Shown: positions 37,667 to 48,801 of the stretch, piece after piece | Position numbering within the stretch: the stretch's first letter is position 1 | How the letters are laid out: every line of letters begins with the position of its first letter | NCBI GenBank assembly: GCA_022453515.1 | Contig: JAJNNY010000014.1 | Location: 496,001 to 560,000 of the forward strand | From: Astrocystis sublimbata | Taxonomy: Eukaryota; Ascomycota; Sordariomycetes; Xylariales; Xylariaceae | DNA: 64,000 nt | Reading direction: 5' to 3' | Program-made: the position numbers and the translations under genes | Notes under the pieces: generated by a model | Told to the model about the DNA's origin: nothing | Database searches by the model: none | Seen by the model: only the letters and a program-made list of their open reading frames with translations

Positions 37667-39023
37667 TTACATGACCTCCATACCGCCAGGAAGAGTGTCC
37701 AGCCCTATAATAGACATTAGTTCACGCATCTGCTTCTGACAATGTTGTTAATCGGCACTTACAAGCATCTGACCCAACGTCCTCTTTAGCAAGTTGGTCC
37801 TTTGTGCATCCAATCGCATCCTTCCCATCTTGGATCTTCAGGACTTGCGTGCAGTCCTCGCTAGCGCACTTGCCTCCAAGATTGTCCATGGCCCGTTGCA
37901 AGGCGTCGTCCTTCCATCCAAAGAGGTAGTCTGCATGTGCACCGAAGCCGGTTCTGTGCAATGGAAGTTGTCAGAGATGGGAAGTCATAACTTGAGACTC
38001 GGAGTCGTGATTGAGGAAATAGTAAAATGAGGGCATGAAACTCACGGATCCCCAAAGCTATAAACCAAAGGCTGCTTCCCGCCCTGCCAGTACTCCGGCT
38101 TATTAAACGGCGTGGTATCGAACATGATCTCGTACATGACCTGCGGGATGCGCACGGGGTGCGTGGCAGGGCACTGGTCGCCTGCGAGCGGCGACCCGGC
38201 CGCGTACGCCACGTGGCTGTGGTGGTCCGGGCTGTCCAGGTTGACGCCGTCCCAGCACGACGGGAAGATGATCGTCGCGCGGATCCCGCCGGGACACATC
38301 TTGCTCGGAAACGCCGCCGTGTCGCTCCGGTCGCACGGCGCGCCGTTGCCGCCCATCACGCGGTCGCGCGCCGCCAGGCAGCGGTGGCAGATGTTGAGGA
38401 AGTTGCCGCTTTTGCTGCGCATCGTGGGGTCGCCCGCGAGCATGCGGAAACCCTAGGTGGGGGGTTAGATTTCTGATAGGGAGGGGTGTGGGGAGTAAGG
38501 AGGGTTGTGGACTACTTACTGGTTTCATGACGGTCACTTTCTTGTTCTTGCCGCTGAAGGGGCGCATGTAGTAGACTGTAAGTCCTCCGTCCTGCTCCAG
38601 CAACGTGCCGTTCAGGCGTCCGTTGGCCATCTGCGGGACGCGCTTGAAGGTGCCGTTCTCGGGGGACTGGAAGTAGATCGAGGCAGTCCAGTAGTTGCTG
38701 GTATCTTCGGTGTAGCTGCAGGAGGTGCAGGTAGACTGATTTGGCGGGTCAATGGTCGCAGGGTCCATCTCGAGTTTCGTTAGTGATGTCTTCCAATATA
38801 CGTTGTCACCTTGGGGCTGTCATAATACAGTGGTGTTGAACGAGTTTCCTCCTACGACTTGATGCGTGTGAGGAGACGGGTTCGATCCAGGTGAGACGAG
38901 AGGGTCGATTCGTTCAACGACGAGCTGGGAGCAGCCGAATCGAAGAAAATCCGACCCTCGCGCCGCTTGTGCCGAAGCATCTGGCGCAAAAAGCGCGAGG
39001 AGAGTGATGGTTGCCCACAGCAT
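37667..39023 (-). CDS. Secreted DUF1996 protein
   Basis: Five exons join in phase into 359 aa: 39023-38829, 38768-38520, 38452-38046, 37953-37763 and 37704-37667. A signal peptide (MLWATITLLALFAPDASAQA) precedes the DUF1996 domain, whose opening LRFGCSQLVVERIDPLVSPG and motifs SPHTHQVVGGNSFN, CWDGVNLDSPDHHSHVAY, IPQVMYEIMFDT and YVFGWKDD-like DYLFGWKDD are all visible. The many His, Cys and Asp residues are conserved in this family. The biochemical function is not established; it is found widely in secreted fungal proteins. The tail is short, with no WSC domain or GPI signal. Confidence 0.88.
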
Positions 39024-40076
39024 GTTGTAATCGCCCCAGCGCTGTCAGTGAAATATGGTGAGGATTGGGTTGAGTAGGTCCCTTCCGTTAATCCAAGATG
39101 AATGATCTTTATATTGAGTCAGCCCAGCTTCATGCTTTGAAAAGCCGATATTAAAGAAATGACGAATCATCAGTAGGATCAAGTTGCTGGATTGTGTACA
39201 TATAATAGTGAGGTCTTCCCCGTCAAGTGTCGCTGCTAGACAACGCAGATATACCATCCTAGTCACTAGCGATAAGTGGAATTATCCGCAATCTATATGA
39301 ATACGCTGCTACCTAAGCTGTCCGTAAGAAGAGTTGCTTCTAGACCGGGCATAAGCATCTCTCCAATGGCGAGCACCCTTCAGATCGGCAGTTGTTGGGC
39401 TCGGCTTGCTCTATCTTTCATTCGCGAGGTGGTAAGTAGCAAGAAGGCGTCAATCAATCATCGTCCAATACAAGCCAGGCTGTGCCATTTCATGTGTGGC
39501 GGGGTAATGTGTCCGGATAATTGATTGAGTGATGCCGTATAACGCCAAGGCAATCAATGATGTACCTCGTTGAAGTGCGAAAAGGATTTCATACAGCTGC
39601 CCTCTACGATCACCTTCCAAGGTCATGTATATAAAGGCCATGGTTTTCAGGTGGCAGATACTGTAGTGTTGTTGTTGTATGAAATACAGCCGCAGCTAAA
39701 TACGTGACGCTGGTATCTGCTAGATAATACGCTCAATGAAGGCCGATGTAGTGGTGAACCAGAAACTTCGTAAAAGTACAGCAGGCACGGTCCGGCGAAA
39801 AAGCCGCTCAAAAAGTATGAATGATCAAGATAGATAGAAAATCAGAACTGTAATATAACCGCCTAATAGGCAATGAACACGCCATACCAAACAGAGTCTT
39901 AATCGTTGACTGGGTATCAAAAGGTCGCACTGCGACATGACAAACGAAATACCTAGGGCTACATGCCCCGCAACCCGACATTTGCAATCCTAACTTTCCA
40001 CCTTTGGTAAATCTATACAACTTAATGTCAAAATAGATAGAGTCAGTGGCGGCAATCAGATACCGCTGGCCTCCGA
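39024..40076. other. Intergenic region
   Basis: About 1 kb: DUF1996 promoter and 3' flank of the F-box/ankyrin gene. No coding sequence was supported. Confidence 0.5.
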
Positions 40077-42842
40077 TTAAGAATCATCAGCATCATCAGC
40101 ATCTAAATCTAAGTCCGAGGCCTCAAAATTTGCGACTAGTATGTCAGGAATTCCTGGCTCTTGTGCCGTCAAGCTCGGTTTGGGTGTCGATTCGTAACGA
40201 ATGTGTTCAGAAACAACACTGCCAAGCATCCGGCGAAATTCGCAGTCGCCGGAGTACTCCATTATTCGAAGCACACAGTCAATTCCCGAGACGCCGTCGT
40301 TGTTTGCAACATCGCAAGGAACGCCATATTGCAGACATACGCCAATAGCCCTAGCCAGCCTTATCGCAAGATGCTCCATGGTTATCTCGGGGTCGTCACT
40401 AGGCCATTTCGCATACACGAGGTCACATACCATGTGTATCATTGTGTTTCCATGCTCATCGCGGATGGTTGCATCTAAACCATTCAGGAACATATATGAG
40501 AGCATGGGGGGCTTTTGACGGCGACATAGAGCTCTGGCGTACGTCAGCATCAAGTCCTGTCTGGTTTTTACATCGTCCGGTGCAGTTGCCAACAACGTTC
40601 TAGATTCAGAATGTATGAGCTCTTTTCCGAGCATTGTGCGAACCACTTTAAACGAGGAGGATTCGATTGCGCATCCCAGGGGAGTTGAACCTTCGAAATT
40701 CGGCAGCGCTGCTTTTCCCGGAGGGCTGCTATGGATAGAGGCACCGTGGTCCACTAAGACCCTGACCATATCCAAGTTTCCATCACGAGCAGCTATAGTT
40801 ATCAGTGGGCCGCCCTCTTTGGTGATCTCATCTGGATCTGCTCCGTGGTTTAACAACACCTCCACAGTATTATGACATGACTTCATACAAGCAACGGACA
40901 CCATGCTGTCTCCCTCTTCGTTTCGAGATTCGATGGAGGCTCCTTCGTTAATCAACAACTCGGCGCATTTAGCTTTATTGAAACAAACAAGGTCCCAGAG
41001 AAAATCGTCGCAGCTAATGTCGTCCGCAGTGTCTGGGAAACGTTTCAACATGTAGCGGAGTCCCTGAGCACTGTCACACATGCCGAGCTCCACTATAAGA
41101 TGACCCAAAAGCGGCTTGGTTGGTGGTGTAAATCCGGTCTCGAGTAGCAGATCGGCAACATCGAAATTCTTTTTGCCAATGGTAGCACACGTGAGAAGCG
41201 AATGACAGTCTGCCATCTCCATGGCCTTCTTGTATTTGAGCAACATATGTAACACCTCCATCTTATCGTTGTCGTCGCCAACACCGCCAAAACAGATCCT
41301 TTGGAAGGCGATACATGTATGGTAATCATCAATCGTGACGTCAGGGTATTCATCAATCAGGACGTCATGGTCATCGTCATGGTCATGTGCCATGGCCTCG
41401 ATGTCTGCAAGCTTGGGGGCAGGGGTTCTCGCCATTGCTCCGAGAAGCAATTGAACAGTCTTGGGCTGTTCTCCTGAAGTGGATGTGAAACGCGGATGGT
41501 CAACGGCAGCTTCGAGAACACTCATACTCTCAGGCATCTGATGCAGACAAGGGCGCACATCGGCTCCTGACTGCAAGAGAAACTCGACGATATCAGGTCT
41601 GTGGAATGAAGCAGCCTCCCTGATAGCTGTGGCACCATTGATGGTCTGGTGATTCACATCCAGCCCAAGCTGCACCAGTCTCCTCACAAGTTGAAGGCGA
41701 AAAGACTGTTGAGGTCGGGAGCGGGAATCGCAAAAGTCGGGGGCTCCAGCAGCAGCGACGAGATGGAAGTAAAGAGGCGAACCATCGCGGATGTGAGGAA
41801 CGCATTGGGGGGTCGCGCCGAGATCGAGGAGTCGAAGAGCCTCGGCATAGAACCCTAACGAGCACGCATGGCCTAGAGCATTGAGGGGCCCGATTTGTGC
41901 ATCCACGTCTACACCACCGTGTTCCATGAGGAAATCGATCAGAGTCCAGTTGCCCAGAAAGAAGGCGTATTCAAAAGGCGAACGGTCCGAGTGATCTCGA
42001 GCCGTGAGATCCGTCTGATAACCTCCTTCGACCAAAGCGCGTGCTACGTCTAAAGAATCGTGTATACAGGCTAAGTGAAGGGCGGTGAAGCGACGTTGGT
42101 CCGATCCTCGGCGGCGCGTCATCACATTTATGGAGGCGCCGCGTGACAAGAGGAGTTTTGTGGTAGAGAGATGACCGTGGCACATGGAGGTATGGAGAGG
42201 TGTCCACAAGGGCTCCATATCGCGACGATGAGGCATAACACATCTACAGAAGAAGCGGGAGATGGAATCAACATCAGCGCCGTGGTCCAACAGCAGACTG
42301 ACAAGTTGGTCGTTTCCCCAGGAGGCAGCGATATGTAGGGGGGTCCAATAGCATATATATGTAAATGTTTCAATGGAGTGATAGGCCTCTGGGGACTGAT
42401 AGAAGAAGTGTTGTTGGAAGTGCTCGAGGAGGCCGTGTTCGATGCCGGTGTGTGATTTTAGCCAAGAAGCAACGTCGGTGGGAAATGCGAGGGTGGCGTG
42501 GAAGCCTCCTGATGGTGAGTGATCATGATCGGCATCATAAACAGGCGGAGGTGGTGTTAGAAGGTGCAAGCTGCGAAGCGTCCACCATCTTGGTTCTGTC
42601 TGGGTCCACGCAGCGTTGGGACTGGCTCCGGCGCCTAGCAGTCTTTTCACGGTGCCGATGCGACCTTCATCGCAAGCCCAACACATGACACTGACATCAT
42701 CTTTGACGGAATGGTATAGAATGGGAGTCAGAGCCGCATGGAGGGCTCGACTGGAGCAGCTCCAGGACGCCAAGTCGGGGACATCGAGGCAGCGGCCGAC
42801 GCAGTGGAGGATCTCCAGCGGTAGGGAGAGCAGCGTAGCCAT
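40077..42842 (-). CDS. F-box and ankyrin-repeat protein
   Basis: A single-exon, 921-aa protein. The ATG at 42842 gives a compact start directly on the F-box (LLSLPLEILHCVGRCLDVPD, about residues 4-45); the frame upstream has no earlier ATG. Ankyrin repeats fill most of the rest, for example TPLHIAASWGNDQLVSLLLD, TPLHTSMCHGHLSTTKLLL and GPLITIAARDGNLDMVRVL. F-box proteins of this layout are usually substrate adaptors of SCF ubiquitin ligases, with the ankyrins binding the target; the target is unknown. The C-terminus is acidic (DLDLDADDADDS). Long intron-less F-box/ankyrin genes are a fast-evolving class in filamentous fungi. Confidence 0.85.
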   Translation of the reverse strand: MATLLSLPLEILHCVGRCLDVPDLASWSCSSRALHAALTPILYHSVKDDVSVMCWACDEGRIGTVKRLLGAGASPNAAWTQTEPRWWTLRSLHLLTPPPPVYDADHDHSPSGGFHATLAFPTDVASWLKSHTGIEHGLLEHFQQHFFYQSPEAYHSIETFTYICYWTPLHIAASWGNDQLVSLLLDHGADVDSISRFFCRCVMPHRRDMEPLWTPLHTSMCHGHLSTTKLLLSRGASINVMTRRRGSDQRRFTALHLACIHDSLDVARALVEGGYQTDLTARDHSDRSPFEYAFFLGNWTLIDFLMEHGGVDVDAQIGPLNALGHACSLGFYAEALRLLDLGATPQCVPHIRDGSPLYFHLVAAAGAPDFCDSRSRPQQSFRLQLVRRLVQLGLDVNHQTINGATAIREAASFHRPDIVEFLLQSGADVRPCLHQMPESMSVLEAAVDHPRFTSTSGEQPKTVQLLLGAMARTPAPKLADIEAMAHDHDDDHDVLIDEYPDVTIDDYHTCIAFQRICFGGVGDDNDKMEVLHMLLKYKKAMEMADCHSLLTCATIGKKNFDVADLLLETGFTPPTKPLLGHLIVELGMCDSAQGLRYMLKRFPDTADDISCDDFLWDLVCFNKAKCAELLINEGASIESRNEEGDSMVSVACMKSCHNTVEVLLNHGADPDEITKEGGPLITIAARDGNLDMVRVLVDHGASIHSSPPGKAALPNFEGSTPLGCAIESSSFKVVRTMLGKELIHSESRTLLATAPDDVKTRQDLMLTYARALCRRQKPPMLSYMFLNGLDATIRDEHGNTMIHMVCDLVYAKWPSDDPEITMEHLAIRLARAIGVCLQYGVPCDVANNDGVSGIDCVLRIMEYSGDCEFRRMLGSVVSEHIRYESTPKPSLTAQEPGIPDILVANFEASDLDLDADDADDS

Positions 42843-44132
42843 AGCAGACAAACACAGAAGCAGATGTCGCGGAGCTGTCGTTACTCGGCCATGCGCATTG
42901 CTCTTGCTCGCTTGCCTCTGTGAGGTCGATCGTGGTCCCGTGGGTGTTGAGATGAAGGCGAACTGGTGCTCAGTGTGCAAGAACGGATGAAGGCGAGGGT
43001 ACCCAAGGAGGCGAGGGAGGGGTCGGCTAGGTACTTACCTACCTAGGGGTACCTACCGGTATCCCATCCTGGCCCCGCTACATGTGCGGATGGGTGTGGA
43101 CCCGGCCCCCGGGATACCTAATACTACACCCTCACGCCTGGGCATCAATTCCAGATCCCCATGTCTTTCAACTCAAACACCTAGGTAGGTACGTAAAAAT
43201 CAAGTCATTACATCCTACATTCTGCAAATCCTGGTACATTGCTCAAACAATATACAAGTTATCCTACTTTGTAAAAACCTGCTTAGTCCTAAGTTATACC
43301 AGTTATTACGCATGCAGTTGCCTCGGGTAACAAACGAGTCAAAAGCTGCTTACATGCCATGCTAGGATTACATAGGCCGTAACTTCGCTATTCCATTGTT
43401 AGGTTCCAACTTGTATGTCATATAAGAACACACCGGGTTTAGACGATTGTACTTGGCCAACCGTGGCTCTACCCACGGAAAGTGCGGATCCAGCAAGCAT
43501 CCTGCTAAGACATTGGTTGAGTCCGGACGTATCGTAAATCATGATTCGATGGAATTCTTATGATGTGAGGGACGCTCCCCATCCATGTCCATGGCCTTGT
43601 TCAGTTTGTCTAGATAGCACCTCCCTCCCTTAGCAAACAAGCATGATATTCTGCGAGGCTTCTGAGGAGAGTGTACAAATAGATCGCGTGTTTCACCCCC
43701 CATTTCTAGGTTATTGTGCATCGTTCTGCAACATATCCCCCTTAATGTTGAAGGCCATGTAGGTGACCTCCCTTACAGCTATTTCCAACTACTTAAGCAG
43801 TTCGTTCAGCCTTGCTCTGCAACACAACCTCTGTACCAGCCAGTCCCCTCGATATATGGTCATCTTTTTCGCTTATGTTAAGACAAGCAATCGTCAAGCC
43901 ACCAATATTTACATCCCTGTGGTCTTGGTCTGGGTGAGTCTTTGGTTACATCTCTTCTTTGCAAACTTTGACAACAGCCTTGATCAACAGGTCAGCGCTA
44001 ATACTCACACAATAATGTCGCGAAGCCAGTCGAGGTAAGGGGCACTACATTACACCAAGGGTATTACACATGACACCAAATTTACCGTTTCTACCAAGTT
44101 TATGCCACAAGCCGCCCACCATCATGGGTGGG

Positions 44133-44141
44133 TATATAAAT
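44133..44141 (+). promoter_or_regulatory. TATA box of the copy A small cysteine-protein gene
   Basis: TATATAAAT about 190 bp before the ATG at 44332. The 16 bases at 44135-44150 are identical to those at the same relative place in copy B (46836-46851), although surrounding sequence has diverged. Confidence 0.5.
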
Positions 44142-44331
44142 GGCAATGCCGCATTGGGGTTTTGGGAAATCAAACGCATAACGTCGCAGCATCCCCATCA
44201 TCCCGCATATTTGAACAGTTTTAGAAGCTATACGCACTTGATCCATTCTTGAGGCCACAGTCCGGTATTCACTTCGAGTCCGCTTACATCCCACACTCTC
44301 AAAGCTCGACCAAGACCCGCCAGGAGCTAAG

Positions 44332-44553
44332 ATGTGCGTCTTCTATTGGGAAGTAGAAAGATGCCGCGTGTGCTTGGAGAACATCCCAAACACCGGAATA
44401 GGTGGCCCTATAGAGAAGAAATGCGATGCAAAGGAGACAGGTCCGATGAAGAGATTGCTTTGCTACAAAGTAACTTATGGAACTGAAAAGCCCAAATGGA
44501 CTAAGTGCGAAAAATGTACCAAAGCCGACGCAGCCAAGGCGGACTTTTTCTAA
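44332..44553 (+). CDS. Small cysteine protein, MCxFY family (copy A)
   Basis: A 73-aa protein starting MCVFYWEVERCRVC. Cysteines form CxxC pairs near the start (CRVC) and near the end (CEKC, after KPKWTK), a layout that suggests a small zinc-ribbon fold. It has no signal peptide and a Lys-rich C-terminal half. The paralog at 47040 shares the MC-FY start, the CxxC, the late W-CxxC and the promoter. Short proteins that start like this are, from memory, scattered as hypothetical proteins in filamentous ascomycetes, with no known role. The call rests on the conserved paralog and TATA box rather than on a database family. Confidence 0.6.
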   Translation: MCVFYWEVERCRVCLENIPNTGIGGPIEKKCDAKETGPMKRLLCYKVTYGTEKPKWTKCEKCTKADAAKADFF

Positions 44554-46833
44554 ACAGTGGTGATTCTTGTCGTTACGTCTCTCTTACACACGACGTAGAG
44601 AGAACATGATATTATTACCTTTTACTGATCTTGGTTTCGATTTCAAACAAAGCCTCCATACCCAGCGCAGTTTTCCGACGTTCATCCTTCCCGACTCGCG
44701 CCCTGAAGGATGGATGAATACCGAAAAGGAAAAAAAAAGTTTGATTTATTCCCAGCGCCTATTTACTTGTTTTGTGAAATGGGTTCTTCTTTCAAGGGTT
44801 TGTTGTCAGCGCTGAGTTCTTTGCTTTATATCACAGAATGCGTTGACTTTCAAGCATTGTCAATTTGGCATGGCTATCAATAAGAATATGAATTTACGCA
44901 AATGCGTTACCATGCAGCTCTAGTCATGAGTCCTATACAACTGTGCAATAAACCAGCCAGTATAACAAAATATGATATAGTAAAGGTTTCTTCGAACATT
45001 GAATCCATCAGGTGTCAACTGTGTAGTTGCTACTGATTCCTATTGTGTACAAACAATTGCGTGCAAGGAAAGGGCAAGCGTCGGGCGCGTGCCAGACTTG
45101 ATAAGGATAAAAACATTATATAATTTCATTAGGTGCATCGCCATTAGTTGAAACTAGTTAAGATACAACTCATATCTTGGAAAAAGTGAGTCGATTCTAA
45201 TATGTGAGTTGAGTTGCCAGTACCTAGTAAAGGCACTTGTTATGCTTGGTCAGTAACAGTAAGTAGGATGTAGGTAGGTAAGGAGTAGTGAGCCAAACGT
45301 TGTTCGAGTGGGAAATGCGAAACACGTCGCATGCGAAATGGAATCACTAGAAGGTACGCAACGTAATCAAGGGGATGCACATACAAGGGATTGATTGATT
45401 TCGACGTTATTAAGTATTCCCGGACAGAGGAGTGAGAGGCGAGAAGGTCCGCAAGAGGTGCGCACCGAGGTAAGTACATAGATAAGTACTTACCTACATG
45501 CCCGGGTATCCTGTTGGGATCCCACCCATTACATTGTCGTGTTTCTCTTACTTTTTGCCCTTGCCATTTATGTCAACAGAATCATTTGCTACTAGATCAG
45601 CTAGGTCTGTAGTACTACTCTGTATCAATTGTCTATGTACTCCTTGAGGCTGGAGAAGCAAGATTCAAGCTTGCTACATACCCTTCCTGCTTCCTGCAAA
45701 CCCTGCTATACAGCGGTAGTACATTGGTCGAACTAGGTTAAGTACCTAATACTGTACAATTGTCCTACTTTGTCAAAACCTCAGGGCTATTTTATCATTA
45801 AGTCTACCATCGTCATCACCCGGCTATCAGGGCATCTCCTACAGGAGTCCATTTAGGGGTTGCATCGTTGATACGTGTTACGCAGATTTTCTATCCTGCG
45901 CCGCAGTTGATCTCGTCTTCATCTGCCTACAATAAAATGTATGCATCAACACATGTAGTTGCATCTCGTGACGAGGTAGTCAGAAGCAGCTTGCATATCA
46001 TACTACTAGTGTATTGAGTAGGTAGTATCTTCAATTGGAATTCTTTCCTGTATCTTCTACAGCTTAGTAAGACTATGATATTACCTCATGCATGATGTGG
46101 ATTCTAGTACTCTTGCCAGCCGTGGTTCCCACCACTGTAAGTTAGTTGCCACATGCTGCTGAGGAAATGGCGAGTCTAGACAAACTGCATACCATAATTC
46201 GAGGGCGTAATGGCAATGGGAGGGACGGTCACGATGTCCATGGCCTTCTCTACTCTATCTGGTTAACTTATCCATCCCTCGAGAGGCAAAGACGATATTC
46301 TGCGCAAGGATTATAGTGAGTAGATGACCAGAATATGTAATCCACGCCTTCTTTCCAGATTGTTGTTGTACGAGCATTGTTCTAGATTATACCTTCAAAT
46401 GTTGAAAGCAGTATAAGCGATCTTCATCGCCGCAGTTGGCCTGGCTGCTTATGCTGATCTGCTCAGCCTTGTTTCACAACACATTATTAGTATTCCATGT
46501 ATGTATCAGCAGTCTCCCCTAATCATGGCCATTTCTTTTCACTTATATTGGAACACGCAATCGCCGAGAACTGAGAATCGTGAGGCCACCGATCTTTTCT
46601 CTGCTGCAATCGTAGCAGTCTTGAATTGGGCAAGTCCCTGATGACAGTACACGCAACTCATCTGCTGTCCAGTGTCATAAGCTTCGAACAACGAATCAGA
46701 GCCACCATTTGACAACATAAAGGAATCCCTTCAAAGTGAGTGACATCGCAGTCCACAAAGGAACACAAACAAGCGACACCAAGCTTATCGTTTCGAATAC
46801 CAAATATGTACCACAAAACGGCACAATGATGGG

Positions 46834-46842
46834 TTTATAAAT
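46834..46842 (+). promoter_or_regulatory. TATA box of the copy B small cysteine-protein gene
   Basis: TTTATAAAT about 200 bp before the ATG at 47040, matching the spacing in copy A. Confidence 0.5.
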
Positions 46843-47039
46843 GGCAATGCCTTGTTGAGGTTAGGAGAAATCAAACTCCTAACATTACAACCTCCTCCTC
46901 ATACCATTCATCGTATCCGATCAGGTCTATCACCAATACGCACTTACACCCATACTTAAGGACGCAGTCCAGCAATCAATTTCAGACCATATACACACCA
47001 CGCCATCAATACCGACCGAGACACCAGCCAATAACCGAG

Positions 47040-47222
47040 ATGTGCAAATTCTACCTTTATATTTATGTCTGCCCTGGTTGCGACAAGATCATGCGCACCG
47101 CATGGGGCCTTGTGGAGAGAGAGTGCGAGGTGGGGGAGCGCGGGAGAAAGTGCGGTAGGCATACAGAAGGAAGCGGTATCCCCCAGAAATCATCTTCGTG
47201 GTGCGATAGCTGTCGTCAATAA
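47040..47222 (+). CDS. Small cysteine protein, MCxFY family (copy B)
   Basis: A 60-aa protein starting MCKFYLYIYVCPGC and ending SSSWCDSCRQ. The two CxxC pairs and further Cys/His residues between them (CEVGERGRKCGRH) fit a small zinc-binding fold. No signal peptide is present, so it is probably intracellular. It is the paralog of the 73-aa protein at 44332; the middle parts differ strongly while the start, the terminal W-CxxC and the promoter are kept. Function unknown. Confidence 0.55.
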   Translation: MCKFYLYIYVCPGCDKIMRTAWGLVERECEVGERGRKCGRHTEGSGIPQKSSSWCDSCRQ

Positions 47223-47595
47223 AGACAAGTCGACCGTGGCCGAGACAGGATATCGGTCAAAGGCAAAGAAGAAATGTGGTAGCGTTAGCGCGACTGGCAA
47301 ATTCTTGGTCAGTCAGTATCGACTCTTACCATTGCCCCTCACATACACGACTCAGAGAGAACTCGATGTTCGATCCCTTTCACCGATTTTGCTCTTGTAT
47401 TCAAACGGCACCTCAGGCAGGCTATCAGCATGGTCATCAATATGAACATGAATCTACACATATCAACGAATGTGACAAAATGTGATATAGTCAAGGTTTC
47501 TTCGGGGTTTAAAATTCATCAGGCGTATTGTATTGGTTGAGATGCAGTTCACATCTTGGAGGAAGTGAAGTAGTTGCCAGTACCTAAGTACCCTT

Positions 47596-48019
47596 CTTCG
47601 CACCTGATGGGCAGGCAATGCGAAACCACGTGACTCCAAAGCTGTTTAGGATACAATATGGCGTGTACAGTAGCGAAACTGCCAATTTGCACTGTATTTG
47701 GTACTGTCCGAGGGTCAGGTTTGCTATTTCTTAGGTGTGTGTCTACCTAGTCAAAAGCGACTAACACAATCAAGATCAATCGAGGCACTTCCTACTCGTA
47801 CTGAGTGCAATCACAACAACGAAAGGACCGCAAGTTTTTGATATCAAAAGTACCATAGCGCGAATCCAAAGCGCGGTAACGAGGCTACACATACACAGTC
47901 CACCTGCGTCGTCCAGCAACCCAATCTGCGGTCGATAACCATATGAGCTCTACTGTTCTACATCCTGACGGCACTCAACTACTATACCGGAGCCCAGTTC
48001 AGCGGTGATTGAGGAAGAT
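47596..48019. other. Intergenic region
   Basis: Promoter side of the next gene. Nothing further recognised. Confidence 0.5.
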
Positions 48020-48801
48020 ATGAGATCGAGCCGTGGCCTCTCATCGCCATTGCACTCCATACTCACGTTCAGCAAGCCCAGAAGACCGATCTCGCTCGCT
48101 AGTACCAGCAATCTCAGTTTCTCAACTCGAGCAACGACAAGTCGGCTCCAGCGCACTGTTACTCGGCAACTTCTACCATCACCGAGACTCGCACCATCTG
48201 CGCATCTTTCACATTCATCCTCCGCAAAGTCGCCCTCTCCTCAGGCCTCAGGATCGTCACCAAGCATGGACGCCGCAAAGAGTGAGACGGGGAAAGGCAA
48301 TGAAGCCCAAGAAGCCTCTTCAAGCCGAACGCCCCTTCCGGCTCTCCCCGCCGTCGAAGGGGGTCCATCATCAACGCTCGAAGTCGGCGGCGCGGCGCTG
48401 CGCATGGACCATCTTGGCCCGCTCGTGGTCAACGAGGACGGGACGATGAGCCGGATCACGAACTGGGACACGATGGCGGATATCGAGCGGGAGATCACAC
48501 TACGGATCAGTGAGTCGCTTCCCAATCGTCTGAATTATAACATCTCCTTGCCCTGATTTATTCATGTCTGGCATACCTACCCCTATGCCTCCTCTATGGC
48601 ATATGCCACCTATTTTTTTCACAACGTCCAGTTGCCTGTTTAAAACCCAATCTCTGAGATGCGGTATATGTAGCGCAAAGCTGCTAACTGATAAACCTAG
48701 TCGGAAAGCGAAACCAAGCACGCCTTGCGAAACTCCGTGCGGCCAAGAAGCTGGATGAAAACCCCAAGACTGCCTCAGCAGACGCCACAGAAACCAAGTA
48801 G
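48020..48801 (+). CDS. Conserved fungal protein, probably mitochondrial
   Basis: Two exons, 48020-48509 and 48701-48801, join in phase into 196 aa. The N-terminal 50 residues are rich in Arg and Ser with almost no acidic residues (MRSSRGLSSPLHSILTF, then STRATTSRLQR), like a mitochondrial targeting sequence. The conserved core is LGPLVVNEDGTMSRITNWD followed by MADIEREITLRI and, across the intron, GKRNQARLAKLRAAKK. From memory, this core recurs in short fungal proteins of unknown function. The intron has a GTGAGT donor and a CTAAC branch site. The frame is open upstream, but 48020 is the first ATG. Confidence 0.7.

Larger units (their letters stand above)
43029..45240. repeat. Tandem segmental duplication, copy A
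   Basis: This stretch and 45485-47595 are diverged copies in the same orientation. Shared blocks in order include a CTACTTTGT-AAAACC block (about 43265 and 45765), ATGTCCATGGCCTT (43586 and 46237), a GATATTCTGCG block, TATAAATGGCAATGCC (44135 and 46836), GAAATCAAAC, an MCxFY coding start, and a GATATAGT-AAGGTTTCTTCG block in the 3' flank. Copy edges are approximate. Confidence 0.75.
45485..47595. repeat. Tandem segmental duplication, copy B
   Basis: Second, diverged copy of the 43029-45240 unit, in the same orientation and immediately downstream; see copy A for the shared blocks. It also shares the end block TTGCCAGTACCTA (about 45223 and 47571). Edges are approximate. Confidence 0.75.

Noticed and set aside
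38103..38768. Long minus-strand frame reading through the second half of the DUF1996 gene
   Set aside because: Only its first part is the real exon (to 38520); beyond the GTAAGT donor it is an Arg-rich shadow of the third exon in another frame.
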